DNA of 13,869 nt from Actinomycetes bacterium (GTDB taxonomy: Bacteria > Actinomycetota > Actinomycetes > Actinomycetales > Dermatophilaceae). Position numbers and translations under genes: made by a program. Position 1 is the first letter of the stretch. The number at the start of each line of letters is the position of its first letter. The notes beneath the pieces are model-generated. The model was not told the DNA's origin and made no database searches. It saw only the letters and a list, made by a program, of their open reading frames with translations. The stretch covers positions 1-13,869 of the forward strand of contig JAEWFB010000638.1 in assembly GCA_023389095.1 (NCBI GenBank), written 5' to 3'. Shown here piece after piece: positions 8,197 to 13,384 of the stretch.

Positions 8197-8234
8197 CGGG
8201 GCGGCCCTGACGGGTCGGGCCTGACGGGTCGGGG
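8193..8234. repeat. Three tandem 14-bp units filling the convergent gap
   Basis: CTGACGGGGCGGCC (8193-8206), CTGACGGGTCGGGC (8207-8220) and CTGACGGGTCGGGG (8221-8234) are head-to-tail. The first unit contains the amidotransferase TGA and the last ends against the TetR stop. A degenerate fourth unit (11 of 14 bases) precedes them at 8179-8192 inside the coding region. Confidence 0.8.
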
Positions 8235-8864
8235 TCAGCCCCGGACGACCCGGCGGGCGAGGTCGGCCCAGCCGTCGAGGATGCGGTCGCGGTCGATGCC
8301 GAGGGCGAGCTGCTGGCGCAGGATCGGCACCTCGAGCGGTGCCAGCAGGGCGGTGGCGAGCACCGGCAGGTCGCCCTCCACCCCGGCCGACGCGAGCAGG
8401 GTCCGCACGTGCGCCGTGTGGAAGGCGGCGGCCGGCAGCGAGCGGCCGTACCGGCCGACGGCGGCCACGACGAGGTCGCCGTGCAGCAGGTTGCGGTCGA
8501 GGCGCGACTCACCGAACGCGAGCAGGCGCGTCAGCGGCGGGGCGCCTGGGCCCAGGGGCGGCGGGCCGGCGATCACCTGCTGCTGCCACACCGTCTCGCT
8601 GTGGTTGAGCAGCGCGGCCATGAGCCCGGCGCGGCTTCCGAACCGCCGGAAGACAGTCCCCTTGCCGACGTGGGCCGCGGCCGCGACGGCGTCCATGGTC
8701 ACGGCGTCGACGCCGCACGTCTCGACGAGCCGGTTCGCGGCGTCGAGGAGTGCTTCGCGGTTGCGCGCGGCATCGGCCCGCTCGGCGCGCTCGGGGCGCA
8801 GCCCGAGCTCGACGGGCTGACCCGGGCGGCGTCCGGCGGCGACGGGCGGACGGGTGGGGGGCAC
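8235..8864 (-). CDS. TetR/AcrR-family transcriptional regulator
   Basis: This 209-residue protein has an N-terminal TetR helix-turn-helix at about residues 32-80, seen in REALLDAANRLVE, VTMDAVAAAAHVGKGTVFRR and FGSRAGLMAALL. A divergent ligand-binding domain follows. It probably represses its own gene and the divergent FMN reductase. The start is the GTG at 8864: TACGAT (8876-8871) lies 6 nt upstream as a leaderless -10, there is no Shine-Dalgarno sequence, and the reading frame further upstream overlaps the divergent gene. The N-terminal 30 residues are proline- and arginine-rich and probably disordered. The inducer cannot be read from the sequence; a quinone, electrophile or flavin-related compound would fit the neighbour. 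It is convergent with the amidotransferase. Confidence 0.88.
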   Translation of the reverse strand: MPPTRPPVAAGRRPGQPVELGLRPERAERADAARNREALLDAANRLVETCGVDAVTMDAVAAAAHVGKGTVFRRFGSRAGLMAALLNHSETVWQQQVIAGPPPLGPGAPPLTRLLAFGESRLDRNLLHGDLVVAAVGRYGRSLPAAAFHTAHVRTLLASAGVEGDLPVLATALLAPLEVPILRQQLALGIDRDRILDGWADLARRVVRG

Positions 8865-8870
8865 CCGCCG

Positions 8871-8876
8871 ATCGTA
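8871..8876 (-). promoter_or_regulatory. Likely -10 element of a leaderless tetR transcript
   Basis: TACGAT on the minus strand is followed by CGGCGG and the GTG start codon, which puts the transcription start at or next to the start codon. No convincing -35 is present; the region 17-18 bp upstream is occupied by the palindrome at 8886-8900. Confidence 0.4.
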
Positions 8877-8885
8877 GGCGGAGCC

Positions 8886-8900
8886 GCGGACGGCGTCCGC
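8886..8900. promoter_or_regulatory. Perfect 7-1-7 palindrome, candidate TetR operator (tetR side)
   Basis: GCGGACG and CGTCCGC flank a single central G. The site covers the -35 region expected for the tetR promoter, so binding would autorepress. Its CGGAC...GTCCG half-sites are shared with the second repeat at 8928-8947. Confidence 0.45.
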
Positions 8901-8927
8901 CGGTTTTCGGCGAGACGACGGGAATAG

Positions 8928-8947
8928 AACCGGACTGGGGTCCGTTT
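8928..8947. promoter_or_regulatory. Imperfect inverted repeat, candidate TetR operator (reductase side)
   Basis: AACCGGAC, TGGG, GTCCGTTT: arms match at 7 of 8 positions. A possible -10 (TAGAAC, 8925-8930) overlaps its left edge, so a bound repressor would cover the transcription start of the FMN reductase, whose ATG is at 8956. Confidence 0.45.
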
Positions 8948-8955
8948 CGCCCGGC

Positions 8956-9516
8956 ATGACCAACGCTGCCACCCCCCGCACCCGTGTCGCCGTCCTCGTC
9001 GGGAGCCTGCGCACCGACTCGGTGAACCGCCGCATCGCCGAGGCCCTGCGCGACCAGGCGCCCGACGGCGTCGAGCTCGACATCGTCGACGGCCTCGGGG
9101 CCCTCCCGTTCTACAACGAGGACGTCGACGGCGCCGACGCACCCTCCGTCGTCACCGACCTGCGTCGCGTCGTCGGGTCCGCCGACCGCGTCCTCGCCGT
9201 GACCCCCGAGTACAACGGCACCATGCTGGCCGTCCTCAACAACGCCATCGACTGGCTCTCGCGCCCGTTCGGCCAGGGCGCCATCAAGGGCAAGCCCTTT
9301 GCCGTCGTCGGTGCGACCCCGACCCCGTACGGCGGCAAGTGGGCCCACGAGGACACCCGCCGCTCGGCGAAGATCGCCGGCGCCCACGTGGTCGCCGACG
9401 TCGAGGTCTCGCAGACGACGATCGACACCGACGTCCTCGGCGACCCCGCCGTCTTCGCCCGGCTCACCGACGCGCTCGCGACGCTCGTGGCAGCCGACGC
9501 GTCCGTCGCCGCCTGA
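8956..9516 (+). CDS. NADPH-dependent FMN reductase family protein
   Basis: This 186-residue flavodoxin-fold protein should reduce FMN or quinone/azo/nitro-type substrates with NAD(P)H in the cytoplasm. The FMN phosphate loop is GSLRTDSVNRRIA near the N-terminus. The central signature TPEYNGTMLAVLNNAIDWLSRP and the KPFAVVGATPTPYGG segment are both typical of the SsuE/ChrR/ArsH-like family. The start is the ATG at 8956, which leaves a normal short N-terminus; no clear Shine-Dalgarno sequence is present. It is divergent from the TetR gene with two inverted repeats between, so it is probably that regulator's main target. The exact subtype (chromate, quinone or sulfonate-linked reductase) cannot be settled, since no ssu or ars genes are nearby. 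A large hairpin follows 42 nt after the stop. Confidence 0.92.
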   Translation: MTNAATPRTRVAVLVGSLRTDSVNRRIAEALRDQAPDGVELDIVDGLGALPFYNEDVDGADAPSVVTDLRRVVGSADRVLAVTPEYNGTMLAVLNNAIDWLSRPFGQGAIKGKPFAVVGATPTPYGGKWAHEDTRRSAKIAGAHVVADVEVSQTTIDTDVLGDPAVFARLTDALATLVAADASVAA

Positions 9517-9557
9517 CCCGTCGCGTCACCTCGCACCACCACCATCCCCACGACGCC

Positions 9558-9598
9558 GGGCCGAGGCCGGCCCGGCGCTGCCGGCCCGGCCTCGGCCC
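9558..9598 (+). terminator. Strong GC hairpin after the FMN reductase
   Basis: GGGCCGAGGCCGG (9558-9570) pairs perfectly with CCGGCCTCGGCCC (9586-9598). Inside, after one C-C mismatch, CCGGC and GCCGG close a GCT loop, giving an 18-bp helix overall. There is no T-tract, as is common for actinobacterial terminators. Confidence 0.65.
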
Positions 9599-9631
9599 TC
9601 GCGGATCCCGGGCAGAGCACGCCCCGCGGCG

Positions 9632-9637
9632 TAGACT
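9632..9637 (+). promoter_or_regulatory. Possible -10 (TAGACT) for the small membrane protein
   Basis: TAGACT is the best -10-like hexamer in the gap 9517-9751. It lies about 115 nt before the ATG at 9752 and would give a roughly 105-nt leader. No good -35 is present at 16-18 bp, so this is tentative. Apart from this and the hairpin at 9558-9598 I see nothing else in this gap. Confidence 0.25.
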
Positions 9638-9751
9638 CGAACCGGCGCACGGCGCCAGGGCGACGTGGCCCCGACACTCGCTGCACGACCTCTTCCGACC
9701 CGATCGGGAGCGTCGGGGCGGTCACCCGTGACCAACGGACCAGGAGGTGCC

Positions 9752-10066
9752 ATGGGTGACAACATCGGACTGTGGGTGCTGCTCGCGGTCGTCGTCATCA
9801 TCGTCGCGGGAGCCGCGATGATGCAGAGCCGGCGTGGCGGGGCCAACGACACGCTCAACCACCACGGTGACGACACCGTGGTCGAGCGCGACCACCACCC
9901 CGAGGGGGCCGAGCGCTCCCACCTCGTCGGCAACCCACCCATCGACACCATCACGACGCAGGGCTGGGGCGTGGCCCAGGCCGGCGAGGGCGCCGAGCCG
10001 GAGGAGCTGCCCGAGGACGTGCACCCCGAGTTCCACGAGGACCCGCGCCACCGCCGCCGTCACTGA
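9752..10066 (+). CDS. Small single-span membrane protein with acidic, histidine-rich tail (hypothetical)
   Basis: This protein has 104 residues. The ATG at 9752 has an excellent Shine-Dalgarno sequence (AGGAGG, 9742-9747), which rules out longer readings of the frame. One membrane span follows at about residues 5-23 (IGLWVLLAVVVIIVAGAAMM), then SRRGG, so the tail is probably cytoplasmic. The tail is hydrophilic with histidine pairs (NHHGDD, DHHPEG), an acidic stretch (EGAEPEELPEDVHPEFHED) and a basic end (RHRRRH). I do not recognise a named domain. The gene lies between hairpins at 9558-9598 and 10076-10110, so it is probably its own transcription unit. A membrane-stress or scaffold role is possible, but nothing in the sequence supports one specifically. 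Confidence 0.8.
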   Translation: MGDNIGLWVLLAVVVIIVAGAAMMQSRRGGANDTLNHHGDDTVVERDHHPEGAERSHLVGNPPIDTITTQGWGVAQAGEGAEPEELPEDVHPEFHEDPRHRRRH

Positions 10067-10075
10067 CTCCGCGCC

Positions 10076-10110
10076 GGGGGCCGCGTCCCACACGCCGGGA
10101 CGCGGCCCCC
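10076..10110 (+). terminator. 14-bp perfect stem terminator
   Basis: GGGGGCCGCGTCCC (10076-10089) pairs perfectly with GGGACGCGGCCCCC (10097-10110) across a 7-nt loop, 10 nt after the stop of the small membrane protein. It has no real T-tract. It separates that gene from the alditol oxidase. Confidence 0.8.
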
Positions 10111-10191
10111 GCACGTTCCCAGGCCCGGCTCTCCTGATCGAGTGAGCACCCAGCCCCGCCGACCCCACCCGTCCCGCCACCACGGTGAGGC

Positions 10192-10207
10192 GGGGAGCCG
10201 GCTCTCC
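10192..10207. promoter_or_regulatory. Near-perfect 16-bp palindrome upstream of the alditol oxidase
   Basis: GGGAGCC|GGCTCTCC-type dyad centred between 10199 and 10200, with 7 of 8 pairs and a perfect GAGCCGGCTC core. It lies about 43-58 nt before the ATG, just upstream of the expected -35 zone. It is a candidate regulator site, but no cognate regulator is adjacent. Confidence 0.3.
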
Positions 10208-10236
10208 CTCGACAGGGCAGCGAGGGCACGTCGGGG

Positions 10237-10242
10237 CAGACT
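10237..10242 (+). promoter_or_regulatory. Possible -10 (CAGACT) for leaderless alditol oxidase mRNA
   Basis: CAGACT is followed by GGGCGGC and the ATG at 10250. The isomerase gene on the other strand has nearly the same string, GGCAGACTGGCGGCATG, in the same position. There is no Shine-Dalgarno sequence, which fits a leaderless start. Confidence 0.35.
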
Positions 10243-10249
10243 GGGCGGC

Positions 10250-11491
10250 ATGGCGGACGTCGAGACGAACTGGGCCGGAAACCACACCTACGCAGGCCGC
10301 GTCGAGCGGCCCGGCGGCATCGAGCAGCTCCAGGAGCTCGTCGCCCGCGAGCCACGCGTCCGACCGCTCGGTTCGCGGCACTCCTTCACCGACGTCACCG
10401 ACACCGACGGCGTCCTCGTCTCCCTCGAGAGGCTGCCGACGAGCGTCGAGGTCGACGACGAGTCGCGCACGGCCACGGTCCGGGGCCGGGCGCTCTACGG
10501 TGACGTCGCGCGAGCCCTCGAACGCCACGGCTGGGCCCTCGGCAACCTCGCGTCGCTGCCGCACATCTCGGTGGCCGGCGCCGTCGCCACCGGGACGCAC
10601 GGGTCGGGCGACCGCAACGGCTCCCTCGCGGCGGCGGTCCGCGGCCTCGAGGTCGTCGGCCCGGACGGTGCGATCCGCACGCTGGCACGCGGCGACGCCG
10701 ACCTGCCCGGCAGCGTCGTGGCCCTCGGCGCCCTCGGCGTCGTCACCGGCCTGACGCTCGACCTCGAGCCCACCTACCCGGTCCGTCAGGACGTCTACAC
10801 CGGGCTCACGTGGGAGCGCCTCGAGGCCGACCTCGACGCCATCACGGCCGACGCGTACAGCGTCAGCCTCTTCACGCGCTGGGACGACGCGGGCATCTAC
10901 CAGGCGTGGCGCAAGAGCCGCGAGGATGCGGCGCCCGACACCTTCTTCGGGGCCCGACGGGCCGACCGCACGATGCACATGCTCGACGGCGGTCCCACCG
11001 AGTCGGTGACCGGCCAGCTGGGCGAGGCCGGCCCGTGGCTCGACCGGTTGCCGCACTTCCGGATGGAGTTCACGCCGAGCCGCGGGGAGGAGCTGCAGAG
11101 CGAGTACCTCGTGCCGCGCGCCGCCGCCCGGCAGGCGATCGAGGGGCTGCGCGCCCTCCGCGACCGGATGGCGCCGGTGCTCCAGGCCTGCGAGCTGCGG
11201 ACGGTGGCCGCCGACGACCTGTGGCTCAGCAGCTCCTACGGCCACGACGTCGTGGGCATCCACTTCACGTGGGTGCGCGACGTGCCCGCCGTGTACGGCC
11301 TGCTGCCGGCGCTCGAGGACCTGCTCCTGCCCCTCGGCGGACGCCCGCACTGGGGCAAGTGCTTCGTCGCCACGGCGGCCGAGCTCGACCCGCTCTACCC
11401 GCGCCTGGGTGACTTCCGGGCCCTGCGCGACCGCGTCGACCCCGACCGCGTCTTCGGCAACGCCTTCCTCGACCGCGTCATCGGCGCCTGA
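10250..11491 (+). CDS. Alditol oxidase (AldO-type, covalent FAD)
   Basis: This 413-residue cytoplasmic flavoprotein is expected to oxidise the terminal hydroxyl of polyols (xylitol, sorbitol, mannitol) to the aldose, with O2 reduced to H2O2. It aligns along its whole length with Streptomyces coelicolor AldO (about 418 residues, from memory). The histidine that carries FAD covalently is H44 in GSRHSF. The FAD-domain segment LASLPHISVAGAVATGTHGSG is near identical. Active-site counterparts of AldO E320, R322 and K375 are E315 and R317 (CELRTVAADDLWLS) and K370 (HWGK). The start is the ATG at 10250 because MADVETNWAGN matches the family N-terminus. The frame extends upstream to 10142, but that part is proline/arginine-rich and unlike the family. 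It is convergent with the sugar isomerase, stop codons 10 bp apart and no hairpin between. Confidence 0.93.
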   Translation: MADVETNWAGNHTYAGRVERPGGIEQLQELVAREPRVRPLGSRHSFTDVTDTDGVLVSLERLPTSVEVDDESRTATVRGRALYGDVARALERHGWALGNLASLPHISVAGAVATGTHGSGDRNGSLAAAVRGLEVVGPDGAIRTLARGDADLPGSVVALGALGVVTGLTLDLEPTYPVRQDVYTGLTWERLEADLDAITADAYSVSLFTRWDDAGIYQAWRKSREDAAPDTFFGARRADRTMHMLDGGPTESVTGQLGEAGPWLDRLPHFRMEFTPSRGEELQSEYLVPRAAARQAIEGLRALRDRMAPVLQACELRTVAADDLWLSSSYGHDVVGIHFTWVRDVPAVYGLLPALEDLLLPLGGRPHWGKCFVATAAELDPLYPRLGDFRALRDRVDPDRVFGNAFLDRVIGA

Positions 11492-11501
11492 ACGGCCGGA
11501 C

Positions 11502-12773
11502 CTAGGGTGCCTCGCCGACCGCCGGCAGCAACCCGTCGCGCAGGCCGCCGGCGAACGAGGTGATCCCGGGCAGCGCGCCGAGCAGGCACAGCTGGTAGGC
11601 GTGGTACACGTCCGGCTTGCCTTCCCACACCGTGCTGGCCGGCTCGAGGGTGGGGGACAGCTCGTGCCGCCACGAGCCGAGCCGGTCGTCGACGAAGTGG
11701 TCGCGGGCGTGCGCCCACCAGGTGTCGTACCACGTGCCGTACGTCCGGTCGCCCGTCGCGAGCTGGAGCGTGCGGGCGGCGGCGATGCCCTCGGCGACGA
11801 CCCAGTGGAGGCGGTCGCGCACGACGGGCGTGCCCTCGAAGTCGGTCGTGTACACGAACCCCTCGTGCCCGTCCACGGACCACCCCTCGTGGACGGCGAC
11901 GTCGAAGAGGGAACGGGCGTCGTCGAGCAGCCACGCGGGTGCGGCCCCGTCGAGGCCGTGCCGCAGGTGCAGGCACAGGCGCGACCACTCGAGCAGGTGG
12001 CCGGTCGTGACGCCGTAGGGCCGGAACGGGTCGGCCGGCCGGTCGCGGTTGTACCCGGGGTCGGGCACCCAGTCCGGGGTGAAGTGCTCGGGCAGCCGGA
12101 AGCCCCAGTCGCGGGCGAAGGCGTGCACGATGCGCTCGACGATGCTGCGGGCGTGGTCGAGCCAGCGTGGGTCGCGGGTCACGTCCCACGCGGCCAGCAA
12201 GGCCTCGACGGTGTGCATGTTCGCGTTGGCGCCGCGGTAGCGCTCGAGGTCGGTCCACCCACGGTCCCAGACGTCGACGACGAGCCCGTCGGCGTCGCGC
12301 CAGAACCGGCGGTCGAGCACGTCGAGCGCCGCGTCGAGCAGCTCGTCGCCGTCGGGGTGGCGGGCCGCCGACGCCGTCGCGGCCGCGAGCACGACGAACG
12401 CGTGGTCGTAGGCGCGCTTCTCGGTCACCTCGGGCCGGCCGGACGCGTCGGCCGACGCGTACCAGCCGCCGGCGTCGGGGTCGGCGAGGACGCCGCCCGG
12501 AGCGAACGCGGCGACCCCGCGGTCGAGCAGGTCGGCGCACGACTGGTCGCCCTCGAGGACCGCGAGCCCCGCGACGTGCGTCATCCGGGCGGTGATCCAC
12601 GTCTCGATGCCGCTGCCCTCGGCCAGGCGCCCGGCGTCGTCGAGCCGGCCGAAGCCGCCGGCGGGGTGGACGGCGCCACGGGCGAAGGCCCGCAGGCCGC
12701 GTCGCTGCTCGGCGAGCCAGGTCAGGTGCGCAGCGTGCTCGGCGCCGGTCGGGGCGGTGTCGGGTGCGGTCAT
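11502..12773 (-). CDS. AGE-family aldose-ketose isomerase (YihS-like; mannose or sulfoquinovose isomerase)
   Basis: This 423-residue (alpha/alpha)6-barrel enzyme matches E. coli YihS over its full length (from memory). Shared blocks include TWITARM, YRGANANMHTVEA, DVTRDPRWLDHA, GVTTGHLLEWSRL, APAWLLDDA and VYTTDFEGTPVVRDR. Predicted active-site residues are R63, H187, H259 and H391, corresponding to R55, H176, H248 and H383 of YihS. It should interconvert an aldose and a 2-ketose such as mannose and fructose. Whether it accepts sulfoquinovose is open: no other sulfoglycolysis gene is visible, and DVYH replaces the DIYH context of YihS with a proline before it (KPDVYH). The MarR gene lies 24 bp upstream on the same strand. 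CAGACT is 6 nt before the ATG, so it may also have its own leaderless promoter. Confidence 0.9.
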   Translation of the reverse strand: MTAPDTAPTGAEHAAHLTWLAEQRRGLRAFARGAVHPAGGFGRLDDAGRLAEGSGIETWITARMTHVAGLAVLEGDQSCADLLDRGVAAFAPGGVLADPDAGGWYASADASGRPEVTEKRAYDHAFVVLAAATASAARHPDGDELLDAALDVLDRRFWRDADGLVVDVWDRGWTDLERYRGANANMHTVEALLAAWDVTRDPRWLDHARSIVERIVHAFARDWGFRLPEHFTPDWVPDPGYNRDRPADPFRPYGVTTGHLLEWSRLCLHLRHGLDGAAPAWLLDDARSLFDVAVHEGWSVDGHEGFVYTTDFEGTPVVRDRLHWVVAEGIAAARTLQLATGDRTYGTWYDTWWAHARDHFVDDRLGSWRHELSPTLEPASTVWEGKPDVYHAYQLCLLGALPGITSFAGGLRDGLLPAVGEAP

Positions 12774-12779
12774 GCCGCC

Positions 12780-12785
12780 AGTCTG
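12780..12785 (-). promoter_or_regulatory. Possible -10 (CAGACT) for leaderless isomerase mRNA
   Basis: On the minus strand CAGACT is followed by GGCGGC and the ATG at 12773. It sits in the 24-bp gap after the marR-like stop, with no Shine-Dalgarno sequence. The upstream -35 zone would fall in the end of the MarR coding region and has only a weak match (GAGACT at 17 bp). Confidence 0.35.
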
Positions 12786-12797
12786 CCGAGCGAGGGC

Positions 12798-13322
12798 TCA
12801 GAAGTCTCCGGCGTCGCGCCGCAGGCGCGTCAGCGTGTCGACGAGGTCGTGCACGTCGTCGGGCTCGAGGCCGGGCTGCTCGAACACCTCGGTGTTCAGC
12901 GCCTTGGTGGCCCGCTCGGCGAGCTCGCGGCCGGTCGGGGTGAGCGCGACGAGCATGGCGCGGCGGTCCTCGGGGTGGGTCGAGCGGACGACGAGGCCGG
13001 CGTCCTCGAGCCGGTCCACGGCGTTGGTGACGCTCGTCGGGTGCACCTGCAGGCGGCTGCCGATGACCTTCATCGGCAGCGACCCGCGCCGGCTGAACCA
13101 CAGGAGCATCAGCACCTCGTAGCGGGCGAAGGTGACCCCGAGCGGCTTGAGCGTCGCCTCGACGCGGGCCAGCACGATCTGGTGGGCGCGCATGAGCGAG
13201 GTGATCGCGGCCATGCCGTCGGCGGCGGCGTCCCAGCCCTGCTCGTGCCACTGCTCGCGGGCCCGGGCGATGGGGTCGAAGCCGAGGCCGGAGCCGGCCG
13301 GCGCGCTCGTCTCCGCAGTCAT
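12798..13322 (-). CDS. MarR-family transcriptional regulator
   Basis: This 174-residue winged-helix regulator has a core helix-turn-helix at about residues 65-105 (LPMKVIGSRLQVHPTSVTNAVDRLEDAG). The wing carries the characteristic DRRAMLVALTPTG, and helices at both ends serve dimerisation. I chose the ATG at 13322 (MTAETS) rather than the upstream ATG at 13358. TACGAT (13334-13329) lies exactly 6 nt before 13322 as a leaderless -10, and the longer form would run through the divergent promoter. It is divergent from the icmF-like gene with a 62-bp shared control region, and 24 bp upstream of the isomerase. The most likely target is the icmF-like gene and itself. An acyl-CoA or carboxylic-acid ligand would fit, as inference only. 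Confidence 0.9.
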   Translation of the reverse strand: MTAETSAPAGSGLGFDPIARAREQWHEQGWDAAADGMAAITSLMRAHQIVLARVEATLKPLGVTFARYEVLMLLWFSRRGSLPMKVIGSRLQVHPTSVTNAVDRLEDAGLVVRSTHPEDRRAMLVALTPTGRELAERATKALNTEVFEQPGLEPDDVHDLVDTLTRLRRDAGDF

Positions 13323-13328
13323 GCGCCC

Positions 13329-13357
13329 ATCGTAGGGGGGTGACGCGTTGACGTCCA
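13329..13357 (-). promoter_or_regulatory. marR promoter, overlapping the icmF-like promoter
   Basis: TGGACG (13357-13352), a 17-bp spacer and TACGAT (13334-13329) point toward the ATG at 13322, with 6 nt after the -10. The -35 shares bases with the TTGACG of the opposite promoter through the palindrome GACGTC (13350-13355). Confidence 0.5.
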
Positions 13358-13377
13358 TTATTTGGAAGTCCTAGTAT
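13348..13377 (+). promoter_or_regulatory. icmF-like gene promoter, near-consensus and leaderless
   Basis: TTGACG (13348-13353), an 18-bp spacer and TAGTAT (13372-13377), then 7 nt to the ATG at 13385. The transcription start would be at or beside the start codon, and there is no Shine-Dalgarno sequence. It is the best sigma-70-type promoter in the window and lies in an AT-rich island. Confidence 0.6.
13359..13376. promoter_or_regulatory. Candidate MarR operator inside the icmF-like promoter
   Basis: TATTTGGA, AG, TCCTAGTA: an imperfect 8-2-8 inverted repeat (6 of 8 pairs) of the size MarR dimers bind. It sits between the -35 and -10 of the plus-strand promoter, so binding would block polymerase. 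Confidence 0.3.
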
Positions 13378-13384
13378 TTTGGCC

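Noticed and set aside
9618..9655. A tRNA-like T-arm string on the minus strand (GGTTCGAGTC).
   Set aside because: The flanking bases do not form the 5-bp T stem, and no anticodon or acceptor stem can be built around it.
9722..11350. A 542-codon minus-strand frame opposite the alditol oxidase.
   Set aside because: Low-complexity antisense shadow without domain motifs or a ribosome site, running across the terminator at 10076-10110.
11409..13343. A 644-codon plus-strand frame over the isomerase and MarR genes.
   Set aside because: Both minus-strand genes have clear family motifs; this frame has none and crosses their junction.
13323..13358. ATG at 13358 as the MarR start.
   Set aside because: It would place 12 extra residues across the promoter region shared with the divergent gene; the -10 at 13334-13329 points to 13322.
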